Of a DNA stretch of 64,000 nt, positions 16,228 through 25,001 are shown piece after piece. Each line of letters starts with the position of its first letter. Position 1 is the stretch's first letter. Source of the stretch: Bacteroidales bacterium UBA4293 (lineage in GTDB: Bacteria > Bacteroidota > Bacteroidia > Bacteroidales > Bacteroidaceae); NCBI GenBank assembly GCA_002395835.1, contig DGVD01000018.1, positions 186,001-250,000 of the forward strand. The letters run 5' to 3'. The translations under genes and the position numbers were made by a program. A model generated the notes under the pieces. That model worked only from the letters and a program-made list of their open reading frames with translations. It did not search any database and was not told the DNA's origin.

Positions 16228-16292
16228 ATAGATTAGATAAAAAAAAGGAGGAGCTACAATATGCAGTTCCTCTTTTTTTTATCTAATCTATT
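16227..16292. terminator. Very long bidirectional stem-loop terminator
   Basis: Arms of about 26 bases (16227-16252 and 16267-16292) match perfectly for the outer 20-21 bp and then with one bulge. The inner part includes an A8 run on the left and a T8 run on the right. It separates the convergent GH130 and TIM-barrel lipoprotein genes and touches the stop codons of both. Confidence 0.92.
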
Positions 16293-17460
16293 ATTTCTTT
16301 AAACCTATAGCTTTATCAAACTCCAACCAATGATCTTCAGTCATTGATTCAGGAGTAAACAAGCAGACACCTGCAGCACCTGCTTTTACTGCACCAGAAA
16401 CAGCCTCAGCAATCTCAGATGGGAGTAAGCCTGAATTTTCAGGATCTACTAAATTAGCCTTATTCCGCCAATCACGGCAAATAAACAAACCGCTATATAT
16501 AGGCTTATCAGTTGATTTTACCTCTTCATCAGTGATTTCGCCAACCCAGGATGCAGGTTTTAAATAGAAGTCATTATAATTCATTGGAAAGAAAACATCT
16601 ACATTCCATTTATTCCATTCCTGGCGAACCATTTTCACTGCATGACTCGCAGGTCCAGGGAATACGTCAGCACTAATCTTTTTACCCTTTGCATGAACAG
16701 CATCGGTAATCTTATTTACCAAATTAGTGACTACGTCACAACGGAACTGGGCCCATTCCTTATTCTTCGAAACATCCTCACCTTTTGCCACTGCTTCACG
16801 GATATCAACACCTGTCTTTTCCTTGAAATCATTAACACAATCATCACAATAGCAATAATCAGCTCCTGGATATTCCTGAACATTACCTTCAGCATCGCGC
16901 CATTCATGATTAATCGTGTTCTTGTATTTATCCCATAGACCTTCAGAAAGAATCACATCAGCATAACGAATATAATCCAACTGCACATAATCCACTTCTG
17001 GAATCTCAGCTACTTTACTATATCTATCTATAAAGAATTGAATTACTTCTGGATTGTGAGGGTCAAGTGTAGCATAATACTCTACATAAGCACGATTCTT
17101 TGGATTGTAAGCCGACTGACCCAATCTATTAACTGTATACCAAGTAGAATCACAGTTCTGCTGCAAAGATGTAGGAATCCATGCGTGGAACTCCAAGCCT
17201 ACTTCATGTGCAATCTTTCCACACTCAGCAATCTGGGCTAATGTCTTGTCCTCTGATAAACTTCCATTATTGATACAGACACCTACAACACCATGGTCTT
17301 TCCACAACTGAAACTTAGCTTTCAAACTATCTGAAGGCACTGCACTGGGATTCCATCCATACCAAGCATAAGCAGGGACATCGGCAATAATTTTCTCTTC
17401 TTTCTGCTGACATGCAGCCAAAGTAAAAACTGCAACAAAAGCAAGTAATAATTTTTTCAT
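16291..17460 (-). CDS. Putative glycoside hydrolase-like TIM-barrel lipoprotein (GHL10-type)
   Basis: 389 residues from ATG 17460, chosen because MKKLLLAFVAVFTLAAC is a lipoprotein signal; the frame is open upstream but overlaps the CBM9 gene. Features typical of the 'family 10 glycosylhydrolase-like' group are visible: VPAYAWYGWNPSAVPSDSLK, AHEVGLEFHAWIPT, VDYVQLDYIRYADV with an acidic strand-end pair, a Cys cluster YCYCDDCVNDF, KGKKISADVFPGPASH and VDVFFPMNYNDFY. It is probably an exported sugar-cleaving enzyme, perhaps endo-acting on the N-glycan core, but no reaction is established for close relatives that I know. Last gene of the minus cluster. Confidence 0.7.
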   Translation of the reverse strand: MKKLLLAFVAVFTLAACQQKEEKIIADVPAYAWYGWNPSAVPSDSLKAKFQLWKDHGVVGVCINNGSLSEDKTLAQIAECGKIAHEVGLEFHAWIPTSLQQNCDSTWYTVNRLGQSAYNPKNRAYVEYYATLDPHNPEVIQFFIDRYSKVAEIPEVDYVQLDYIRYADVILSEGLWDKYKNTINHEWRDAEGNVQEYPGADYCYCDDCVNDFKEKTGVDIREAVAKGEDVSKNKEWAQFRCDVVTNLVNKITDAVHAKGKKISADVFPGPASHAVKMVRQEWNKWNVDVFFPMNYNDFYLKPASWVGEITDEEVKSTDKPIYSGLFICRDWRNKANLVDPENSGLLPSEIAEAVSGAVKAGAAGVCLFTPESMTEDHWLEFDKAIGLKK

Positions 17461-17476
17461 ATCAATATTATTTTGA

Positions 17477-18592
17477 TTATTTCTTATTTCTTTTCCAAAT
17501 GTATCCATTTTCATCAATAGAAATAATTCTACCATCTGGGAGTATGGCATTGATTTCATATTTATTTGAAGTGGACTCAACCTTCAAGATGCTTCCCTTT
17601 GGCAAAACATTAACCTCTTTGTCTACAAGATTAAACTGTTCTATTCTGCTAAAGTATGTACCTGTTTTATTGAACTCATCTTCCTGAGCATAAAACATCG
17701 ACCACAATAATTTCTCAATAGGATAATCCACTGGATACTTGAATGTCTCGGTTTCTTGACCTACCACCCTATCTGAAAGATAGACAAATCCCCAACGTTC
17801 AGGCATATGCATAGCCACCTGTCCAGTTGGTCCCCATGTCCAGTTGTCTTCTGGCAAGAATTTTCCATTCATGTCTTTTTTGCGAGATTCGTGACCTCTT
17901 TTATCACTAATGGTTTGCCATTCCACCCTTGAAAATCCCATGCGCAAATAGTTGCCTGCTTTATAATAATTGTCAAACTCTGCAGCTATAGCTTTATGAG
18001 GAATGGCTATTTCTACAGTCCATCCTTTATCTTTGTCTTTCGAATTATTCAAGGTTCCATCAATGTGGGTAGCCAACTGCATACCTGGTGCATTCCACTC
18101 GAAGGTGACAAATGCACGCTGTTTTGCTCGGTAAGGACGCTGAACGAATAAGTCGAAAATCGTTCCAATAGCATTGGTCTCTATTTCAAAATAGTTGTGT
18201 CCATCTCCATCGGGATCAATGAACACCTCGAAATCATGATTATAATAGACTATCGTATCACAAAGCTGCAAATCGGCCCAAACACTTGGTTCTTCTAATT
18301 CTGCAGAAATATAAAGATTATCATCGTCCCATAAAATCTTTGCGCGTGTATCAAAACGTGGTTTTGGAAAACCTTCACCACTGATGTCTACAAATGACTC
18401 TGTGTATGGAGCATCCTTCCAAGCTTTTTCGTCTAGAATACCATCTACTTTTATGGCTTCTGTTGTACGATAAGCCACGTAACCATTAGGCTGAGTCAGA
18501 AAATGTTGATACTTCTCTGAGATATTCTGAGCACTCAAATTCAAGTTGATGCCAAGCAGCAAAACTGCTGATAAAAGGAATTTAATTCTCAT
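17477..18592 (-). CDS. Exported carbohydrate-binding (CBM9-like) protein
   Basis: 371 residues. Signal peptide RIKFLLSAVLLLGINLNLSAQ. The CBM9-like domain spans ~35-250 with TEAIKVDGILDEKAWKDAPY, AKILWDDDNLYISAELEEP, NHDFEVFIDPDGDGHNYFE and RMGFSRVEWQ, the usual run of 'carbohydrate-binding family 9-like' proteins. The C-terminal ~100 residues (NVLPKGSILKVESTSNKYEI) are of unknown fold. It lies between a fucosidase (16-bp gap) and the GHL10-like lipoprotein, so it probably binds or helps process the same glycans in the periplasm or at the surface. No catalytic function can be assigned. Confidence 0.78.
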   Translation of the reverse strand: MRIKFLLSAVLLLGINLNLSAQNISEKYQHFLTQPNGYVAYRTTEAIKVDGILDEKAWKDAPYTESFVDISGEGFPKPRFDTRAKILWDDDNLYISAELEEPSVWADLQLCDTIVYYNHDFEVFIDPDGDGHNYFEIETNAIGTIFDLFVQRPYRAKQRAFVTFEWNAPGMQLATHIDGTLNNSKDKDKGWTVEIAIPHKAIAAEFDNYYKAGNYLRMGFSRVEWQTISDKRGHESRKKDMNGKFLPEDNWTWGPTGQVAMHMPERWGFVYLSDRVVGQETETFKYPVDYPIEKLLWSMFYAQEDEFNKTGTYFSRIEQFNLVDKEVNVLPKGSILKVESTSNKYEINAILPDGRIISIDENGYIWKRNKK

Positions 18593-18607
18593 TGATTACA
18601 ATTATAT

Positions 18608-19969
18608 TTAATTTACAGAAATAACTTGTCCTTCACCTCTATATAATTTTATTGGGCCATCCAGTAGCACAGCAATAACTGTAATTTGCTCATCTTGTAC
18701 TTCTTCTGGGACGTCAATATAAACAATGCCTGGAACCTCACTCCAATAAAGTTTATTGAAAACTTTATAATTCAGCATAGCTCCGTTTCCAACCACCCAT
18801 ACGCGGTTTACGTTGTTCATAATACCTTTCAGTTCTATAGGTCCATTTGGACGGTTAGGCAAATATAGATAAAGGATATCTCCTTCTTGATTCAAAGTTG
18901 TGTAGCCTCCATGAAAATGATCTCCAGGAATACCTGCCCTTGTTTCATAAATAGCTTCTTTATGTTTGTTGGTCCACCGGCCAAACTCTTTTAAAATTGC
19001 CACTTCTTCCTTAGGTATAGTACCATCAGCCTTAGGGCCAATGTCTAACAACATATTTCCACCCATACTCAAGCAATCTACAAAAGAACGTAGTAATTGT
19101 TGAGGAGTCTTGAAATTCGTATCGGTTTGTTGATATCCCCAAGAATCATTCATTGTATAGCATAGTTCCCAGTACTTTGAAGTTGGACGAACCACGGGAA
19201 CACCTTGCTCAGGAGTAGCATAGTCTCCATAACCTGTAATTCTGGAATTTACAATAATTTCCGGATTCTTGCTCCTAAGCATTTCAATAATACCCTTTGC
19301 ATTCCAATCTTCTGCACTTTGTTCCCAATCACCGTCAAACCAGAACAAGTCGGGTTTAAACTGGCTATTCAACTCGTCCATTTGAGCAAAGTTGAACTTG
19401 CAGAAGGATTTCCACCGGTTGGGATCTTCATTTATTTTATAGCGAGAATATGTCTTGGTCTTATTTGGATAGTTTTCATGGCTCCAATCTAGTAGAGAAT
19501 AGTAAAGTCCCAAACGTAAGTCCTTACGCTTATGGACTTCTTCCACAAATGGTGTCAGCAAATCTTTTTTTGATGCAGTACTCTTTCGTGTGCTCAAGAT
19601 TCCAGCCTTCGTATCCCAAAGCGCCACACCATCATGATGTTTAGAAGTGATAACGGTATAACGGGCACCACTCTCCTCTATCAGGTCTACCCATTCCTTA
19701 GGATTATATTTGCTGGCTGTAAACCCTTTGGTTTGCTTCATATATTCCTCATAAGGAAGGTAATTATTATAAAAAGACCAACTTTCTGAAACGCCCTGTA
19801 CCGCATAAATACCCCAATGAATAAAAATGCCCAGTTTGGCTTTACCAAACCATTCCATACGAGATTCATAAGATTCCTTAGTTTCCCCTGTCAATGCCGA
19901 TTGGGCATTAACAACTGTACTAGCCGTAAAAGCCAACAAAAATAAACAGGTAATACGTTTCAGATTCAT
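18608..19969 (-). CDS. Alpha-L-fucosidase, GH29
   Basis: 453 residues. Signal peptide MNLKRITCLFLLAFTASTVVNA. The GH29 barrel is evident: WFGKAKLGIFIHWGIYAVQG, RYTVITSKHHDGVALWDTK, LRLGLYYSLLDWSHENYP and DLFWFDGDWEQ, where Asp212 is the expected nucleophile. A C-terminal beta-sandwich follows (~370-453). It releases alpha-linked fucose, plausibly core alpha-1,6 or antennary alpha-1,3/4 fucose of N-glycans; linkage cannot be read from sequence. It is separated from the upstream NagB-like/PIG-L gene by a strong hairpin (19988-20014), and I see no promoter of its own. Confidence 0.93.
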   Translation of the reverse strand: MNLKRITCLFLLAFTASTVVNAQSALTGETKESYESRMEWFGKAKLGIFIHWGIYAVQGVSESWSFYNNYLPYEEYMKQTKGFTASKYNPKEWVDLIEESGARYTVITSKHHDGVALWDTKAGILSTRKSTASKKDLLTPFVEEVHKRKDLRLGLYYSLLDWSHENYPNKTKTYSRYKINEDPNRWKSFCKFNFAQMDELNSQFKPDLFWFDGDWEQSAEDWNAKGIIEMLRSKNPEIIVNSRITGYGDYATPEQGVPVVRPTSKYWELCYTMNDSWGYQQTDTNFKTPQQLLRSFVDCLSMGGNMLLDIGPKADGTIPKEEVAILKEFGRWTNKHKEAIYETRAGIPGDHFHGGYTTLNQEGDILYLYLPNRPNGPIELKGIMNNVNRVWVVGNGAMLNYKVFNKLYWSEVPGIVYIDVPEEVQDEQITVIAVLLDGPIKLYRGEGQVISVN

Positions 19970-19987
19970 AGTATTAATTAGTTAAAG

Positions 19988-20014
19988 AAAGACTAGGGAT
20001 AATCCCTAGTCTTT
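19988..20014 (-). terminator. Internal hairpin, probable partial terminator within the N-glycan cluster
   Basis: AAAGACTAGGGAT (19988-20000) and ATCCCTAGTCTTT (20002-20014) are perfect complements with a one-base centre. On the minus strand the stem is followed by a T-rich stretch. It lies 7 bp past the NagB-like/PIG-L stop and 19 bp before the GH29 start. It should reduce expression of the three distal genes. Confidence 0.75.
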
Positions 20015-20020
20015 TTATGA

Positions 20021-22012
20021 TTACAATGGCTTATATTCTACAAAAGCTTCCATTGCTTCATAGCAAGCTAGGCCTAAATCATCATAGACCTTCGCAGTTG
20101 CCCTATTTCGGTCTTCAGAACGCTGCCAGAAAAGACGTTCATCATTGCCTAAAAATGGAGCTGATTCCATCTGTGACTGATGCTTCAAAATGGAATTACG
20201 CTTAGCACGCAACTCCTCTGGAGAAATAGGGACAGCCATTTCAATATCTTCAATTGCCCATTCAGCCCAAGCACCACGATACATCCATATACGACAGTCT
20301 TTCAGCCATTCTGCACCATCTTGTTTTTCCAAATCAATAGCGGCTAATACTGCATCTGTACATACTCGATGAGTACCGTGTGGATCTGCTAAATCACCCG
20401 CCACAAAAATCTGATGTGGCTTAATCTCTTTCAACAAGTTGCGTACAATATTAACATCCACCTCTGTCAATGGATTCTTCTCCACCAACCCTGTTTCGTA
20501 AAATGGCAAATCCAAGAAATGGACATGATCTAATGGAATATTATTGTATGTGCAAGCTGTACGTGCTTCTCCACGACGTATCAAGCCCTTTATAGTCAAA
20601 ATATCCTTGGTGTCCATTTCACCCGGTTTCTTGTCCTTAAGAAAAGCCTTGATACCTTTATACATTTTCATGATGGTCTCATCCTTACTCTCGTTGAAAA
20701 GTTGGTTAAAGCCATTAATGAAATGCATAAAACGAATTACCTCTTCATCGCTTACTGCGATATTGCCAGAGGTTTCATAAGCAATATGAACATCATGATG
20801 CTGTTCTACCAAACGACGTATAGTGCCTCCCATTGAAATCACATCATCATCAGGATGAGGAGAAAAGACTATCACACGCTTTGGATATGGAACGGCCCTT
20901 TCAGGGCGGAAAGAATCATCAGCATTGGGTTTACCTCCTGGCCAGCCTGTAATAGTGTGCTGCAAATCATTAAAAATCTTAATGTTTACATTGTATGCAG
21001 AACTATATAAGGCCAAAAGCTCACTCAAACCATGTTCATTGTAATCTCTGTTAGTTAACTTCAAGACTGGTTTCTTAACCTCTTGACATAACCATGTAAT
21101 GGCACTACGTATCAACTTGTCATTCCAATCACAGCTGGTAACCAGCCATGGATGACGAATCCTTGTCAGATGTAAAGAAGCGGGAATGTCTACGCAAATC
21201 GTAGCATTATTATGAGTCTGTAAAAAAGAAGCAGGTATAGTCTCAGTAATTCGAGACTCAACAGCCTTACTGATGATATCTGCCTTATCCTCACCCCAAG
21301 CCATCAAATAAACCTTGCGAGCTGATAAAATGGTGCCAACGCCCATGGAAATAGCACAAGGAGGAACAGTATCAACACCTAAGTTGCGTGCACATTCCTG
21401 GCGAGAAATAGGATCCATCAAAATCAAGCGAGTGGTGGAACTTCCACTTGAGCCAGGCATATTCATACCGATATTGCCTTCACGTCCTACACCCAATAAG
21501 GCCAAATCCATGCCGCCATAAGCATTAATCTGCTGCTCATAGGATGAGCAATATGAACCCACCTGATCCTGAGGAACAGAGGCACTGATAGTAAAGATAT
21601 TGGCTTCTGGTATGTCAACCTGATTAAGAATCAAATCCTTCAACTGGTGAAAGGCACTATGAGGTGCATCTTTTGTCAATGGAAAGTATTCATACAAATT
21701 GAACACAATCACATTACGGAAGCTCAAATTATCTTCCTTATGCTTGCGAACCAATTCTGCATAAAGAGGACGTAAGGTTTCACCGGTTCCGGCACCAATT
21801 ACACAGAATCTACCTTCACGCTGACGTTCTTTGATGAGCTTGGCAATTTGATTTGCCACTTCTCTCACACCATCGTCCTGCGTCGCATAAATATCTACTG
21901 GAATCTTCTCAAAACAGGTAAGCTCAGAACGCTCAACAGCGTTCTGAGGCTTATAATATTTAGTTGATATCTGATCCAGTGAAATCTGCGAACTTAAATT
22001 AGTTCTTAACAT
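20021..22012 (-). CDS. NagB-like (degenerate) / PIG-L deacetylase fusion
   Basis: 663 residues from ATG 22012 (a TTG six bases earlier is less likely). No signal peptide. N-terminal half (~40-300) is a glucosamine-6-phosphate isomerase/deaminase fold, but its catalytic positions are altered: the FNMDEYVG loop reads FNLYEYFPL, and the DGHIAFNEPGS motif reads EGNIGMNMPGS (Glu178, Asn180, Met185 replace Asp, His, Glu). C-terminal half (~385-663) is a PIG-L/LmbE domain with intact metal motif FSPHPDDDVISMGGT and DPHGTHRVC. PIG-L enzymes N-deacetylate GlcNAc derivatives, so deacetylation of a GlcNAc compound with sugar-phosphate sensing by the dead domain is plausible. It starts 7 bp after true nagB. 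Confidence 0.88.
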   Translation of the reverse strand: MLRTNLSSQISLDQISTKYYKPQNAVERSELTCFEKIPVDIYATQDDGVREVANQIAKLIKERQREGRFCVIGAGTGETLRPLYAELVRKHKEDNLSFRNVIVFNLYEYFPLTKDAPHSAFHQLKDLILNQVDIPEANIFTISASVPQDQVGSYCSSYEQQINAYGGMDLALLGVGREGNIGMNMPGSSGSSTTRLILMDPISRQECARNLGVDTVPPCAISMGVGTILSARKVYLMAWGEDKADIISKAVESRITETIPASFLQTHNNATICVDIPASLHLTRIRHPWLVTSCDWNDKLIRSAITWLCQEVKKPVLKLTNRDYNEHGLSELLALYSSAYNVNIKIFNDLQHTITGWPGGKPNADDSFRPERAVPYPKRVIVFSPHPDDDVISMGGTIRRLVEQHHDVHIAYETSGNIAVSDEEVIRFMHFINGFNQLFNESKDETIMKMYKGIKAFLKDKKPGEMDTKDILTIKGLIRRGEARTACTYNNIPLDHVHFLDLPFYETGLVEKNPLTEVDVNIVRNLLKEIKPHQIFVAGDLADPHGTHRVCTDAVLAAIDLEKQDGAEWLKDCRIWMYRGAWAEWAIEDIEMAVPISPEELRAKRNSILKHQSQMESAPFLGNDERLFWQRSEDRNRATAKVYDDLGLACYEAMEAFVEYKPL

Positions 22013-22018
22013 TTTCAA

Positions 22019-22810
22019 TTATAGATTATCCTTTTCAATGTCTTTAAAATACTTGTAAGTGCCGACCTTCAACTCGTCTGTGGCTGTTTCGTCACATACT
22101 ATAATAGCATGTGGGTGAAGTTGTAATGCACTGATAGTCCACATCTGAGAAACACCACCTTCTACAGCATGTTTCAATGCACGAGCCTTACCGTGACCAT
22201 TGCAGACAATTAAAACTTCCCTTGCTGCCATCACAGTACCTACACCTACAGTCAAAGCTACTCTAGGAACCTTCTCCAAATCATAGTCGAAGAAACGAGA
22301 ATTAGCTATAATGGTATCACTGGTCAATTCCTTCTTACGAGTAACAGATGTCAAAGAAGAACCCGGTTCGTTGAAAGCTATATGACCATCCTGGCCTACA
22401 CCACCTAAGAACAGATCGATACCACCTGCATCTTTGATAGCTTTTTCATAATTGGCACATTCCTCTTCCAAATTCTTTGCATTACCATTCAGAATATGGA
22501 TATTCTCTTTTTTGATATTGATATGAGAGAAGAAATGCTTCCACATAAAAGAATGATAACTCTCTGGATGATCTTCTGCCAGACCCACATATTCGTCCAT
22601 ATTGAATGTGACTACATTCTCAAATGAAATATCACCTTTTTTGTACAGTTCTATGAGTCTCTTATATAATCCAATCGGAGAAGAACCGGTTGGGCATCCT
22701 AATACAAATGGTTTCTCAGGAGTGGGGTTAGCAGCTTTAATCTTAGCAGCAACATAATCTCCAGCCCAACGTGACAGGCTTAAATAATCAGGTTCAATAA
22801 TTAGTCTCAT
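22019..22810 (-). CDS. nagB: Glucosamine-6-phosphate deaminase
   Basis: 263 residues, same size as E. coli NagB. Converts GlcN-6-P to fructose-6-P and ammonia in the cytoplasm. The catalytic residues are intact: FNMDEYVGL (Asp72 position) and DGHIAFNEPGSS with Asp141, His143 and Glu148 in E. coli numbering. It links GlcNAc released from N-glycans to glycolysis; pgi further along the window uses the product. It lies 25 bp after the GH92 stop and directly upstream of the NagB-like/PIG-L fusion. No GlcNAc kinase gene is visible nearby. Confidence 0.96.
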   Translation of the reverse strand: MRLIIEPDYLSLSRWAGDYVAAKIKAANPTPEKPFVLGCPTGSSPIGLYKRLIELYKKGDISFENVVTFNMDEYVGLAEDHPESYHSFMWKHFFSHINIKKENIHILNGNAKNLEEECANYEKAIKDAGGIDLFLGGVGQDGHIAFNEPGSSLTSVTRKKELTSDTIIANSRFFDYDLEKVPRVALTVGVGTVMAAREVLIVCNGHGKARALKHAVEGGVSQMWTISALQLHPHAIIVCDETATDELKVGTYKYFKDIEKDNL

Positions 22811-22835
22811 TTTTTTAGAAATTTATTGGTTAAAC

Positions 22836-24998
22836 TTATTTTTTCATTACAAAGACGAGCTTTCCGCCCTTTATTATATCACTATGCTCTATATAGTTTT
22901 TCTTATAAACCTTACCGTTCAGATAAATCTTATCCACATGTAGATTTTCCTTACTCAAATTCTGAGCCTCAATGGTAAACGTCTTACCATTTTGCAGATG
23001 CATGACAAACTTAGGCATCTGTGGGGCACCGAAAACATATTTAGCACTTACAGGATCTACTGGATAAAAGCCCATAGCAGACAACATATACCAAGCTGAC
23101 ATCTGACCACAGTCGTCATTACCGCAAAGTCCATCAGGCCTAGGAGAGTACTGGGTGTCAAACACTTCACGAACTAATTCTTGAGTACGTTCAGGCTTTC
23201 CAGCCAAAGCATATAGATAAGCCACATGATGACTAGGCTCATTACCATGAGCATATTGTCCTATCAAACCTGTTACGTCACTTAGAGTACTTTCCAATTT
23301 AGTGGTAAAGAAAATATCTAGTTTATCCGTAAAGGCCTTTTTGCCACCCATCAACTTAATCAAACCTGGAACATCATGCTGAACATGCCAGGTATATTGC
23401 CAAGCATTTCCTTCTGTATAGTCACCACCGCTGCTCTCCGCATGGGCCAAACCAGCAGGGTCGAAAGTAGACTTCCATGTGCCATCAGTTCTGCGAGGGC
23501 GCATAAACTTAGTTTCTGGATCAAACAGATTCTTGTAGAATTCCTTTCGTTTTCCAAAATAAGCAGCATCTTCTTTCTTTCCCATCAATGTAGCCATGTC
23601 CCAAGCTGCATAATCATCATAGACAGTCTCTAATGTAGAGGATACAGACTCTGCCTCTATAGAATCAGTAGGAAAATAACCATAACGCATATAGATTTCC
23701 CAATTTGATTTCAATTTGTGACTCTTAGTTTCCGTATTCTTGATAGCCTGGAATGCACGTTCTGCATCAAAGCCACGGAAACCTTTATGATACACCTCTG
23801 CTATAATAGATACTCCATGATTAGCTACCATGCAGTAATTATCCTTACCCCATAAGCCCCAAATAGGAATAAAGCCCAAATCTTCGGCCTGTGTTATAAG
23901 AGAGCTGACCAGTCCATCTACTTTATCTGGCATTACCAATGTATAGAATGGATGTGCTGCCCGATAAGTATCCCAACAAGAGAAAGTGGAATAATAAGCA
24001 TTATTGTCGGCCTTCTTTATTAAGCCTTTAGAATCTTGATAGGAACCATCTACATCGGCTATATTATTAGGCTGAATCAATGCATGGTAAAAACTTGTAT
24101 AAAAATTTTTCTTCTCTTCTGTTGTACCCTGAACTTCTATTCGGGATAGATAACTATTCCATGTTGCATTAGCCAACTTCACTGTCCCGTCAAAGTCCCA
24201 CGCAGGAATCTCAGCCTCTAAGTTCTTGTGAGCACCCTCAATGGAAACAGAAGACATCGCTATTTTCACTTCTAACTGCTGGCCTTTTTTCATATCAAAA
24301 GATATGACCATCCGATTACCTTTCTCTGTAGGCATTAAAGGCAGATTAGTAAGACGAGTCATCGGCTTACTGAACTTAACAACAAAATAATAATCTTGGT
24401 TCACCCATACATTATTTCTCACATGTCCAGATATCGTCTGACTATCCTCCCAGTTCACTTCACAAGCCTGTACTTGTGAATGATATTGATTGATATTCCA
24501 TGATGGCCCGTGCTGCAAGTCTACCAGAACGGATGCTGAATCTGTTAGATTGTAGGTATACCTATGATAGGCGACATGTCCCGTAGCAGTCAACTCGGCC
24601 TTTACACCTGTTTGAGTTAGGTCCACTGAATAATAGCCCGGTTTAGCTGTTTCTGTTGACTTGTCAAAAGTGCTATGGTAATTCACACGGTCTTTACGGG
24701 CTGTTACAGGCATCACCAGAATATCACCTAAATCCATACAACCTGTACCGTTCAGATGATTTTGGGTAAATCCCCAGATTTCCTTATCCGTATAAATATA
24801 TTCTGAACAGTAATCCCATCCCACAGCACCTGTTACAGGGCTGGTCTGAATCATTCCAAAAGGAACGCACGCTCCAGGGAAAGTATGCCCTGTTCCTTGT
24901 GTTCCCACAAATGGATCCACATATTGAGTGTAATCGGTTTGTGCCACTGCCGTAGCAGAAAACAAACTGAAAAGTGTAACTATAAATGCATTCTTCAT
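22836..24998 (-). CDS. Alpha-mannosidase, GH92 (periplasmic type)
   Basis: 720 residues. Signal peptide MKNAFIVTLFSLFSATAVAQ. Ca2+-dependent exo-alpha-mannosidase family common in gut Bacteroides. N-terminal beta-sandwich starts YTQYVDPFVGTQGTGHTFPG. The catalytic (alpha/alpha)6 barrel carries AHGNEPSHHVAY with the general acid Glu587 and LCGNDDCGQMSAWY with the base pair Asp628/Asp629. All catalytic residues expected for an active mannosidase are present. It lies between GH3 (3-bp gap) and nagB in the PNGase F operon, consistent with trimming high-mannose or paucimannose chains. The linkage cleaved cannot be read from sequence. Confidence 0.95.
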   Translation of the reverse strand: MKNAFIVTLFSLFSATAVAQTDYTQYVDPFVGTQGTGHTFPGACVPFGMIQTSPVTGAVGWDYCSEYIYTDKEIWGFTQNHLNGTGCMDLGDILVMPVTARKDRVNYHSTFDKSTETAKPGYYSVDLTQTGVKAELTATGHVAYHRYTYNLTDSASVLVDLQHGPSWNINQYHSQVQACEVNWEDSQTISGHVRNNVWVNQDYYFVVKFSKPMTRLTNLPLMPTEKGNRMVISFDMKKGQQLEVKIAMSSVSIEGAHKNLEAEIPAWDFDGTVKLANATWNSYLSRIEVQGTTEEKKNFYTSFYHALIQPNNIADVDGSYQDSKGLIKKADNNAYYSTFSCWDTYRAAHPFYTLVMPDKVDGLVSSLITQAEDLGFIPIWGLWGKDNYCMVANHGVSIIAEVYHKGFRGFDAERAFQAIKNTETKSHKLKSNWEIYMRYGYFPTDSIEAESVSSTLETVYDDYAAWDMATLMGKKEDAAYFGKRKEFYKNLFDPETKFMRPRRTDGTWKSTFDPAGLAHAESSGGDYTEGNAWQYTWHVQHDVPGLIKLMGGKKAFTDKLDIFFTTKLESTLSDVTGLIGQYAHGNEPSHHVAYLYALAGKPERTQELVREVFDTQYSPRPDGLCGNDDCGQMSAWYMLSAMGFYPVDPVSAKYVFGAPQMPKFVMHLQNGKTFTIEAQNLSKENLHVDKIYLNGKVYKKNYIEHSDIIKGGKLVFVMKK

Positions 24999-25001
24999 AA
25001 C

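Noticed and set aside
17461..17580. Extended start of the TIM-barrel lipoprotein at 17580
   Set aside because: The extra 40 residues overlap the 3' end of the CBM9-like gene and precede an evident lipoprotein signal at 17460.
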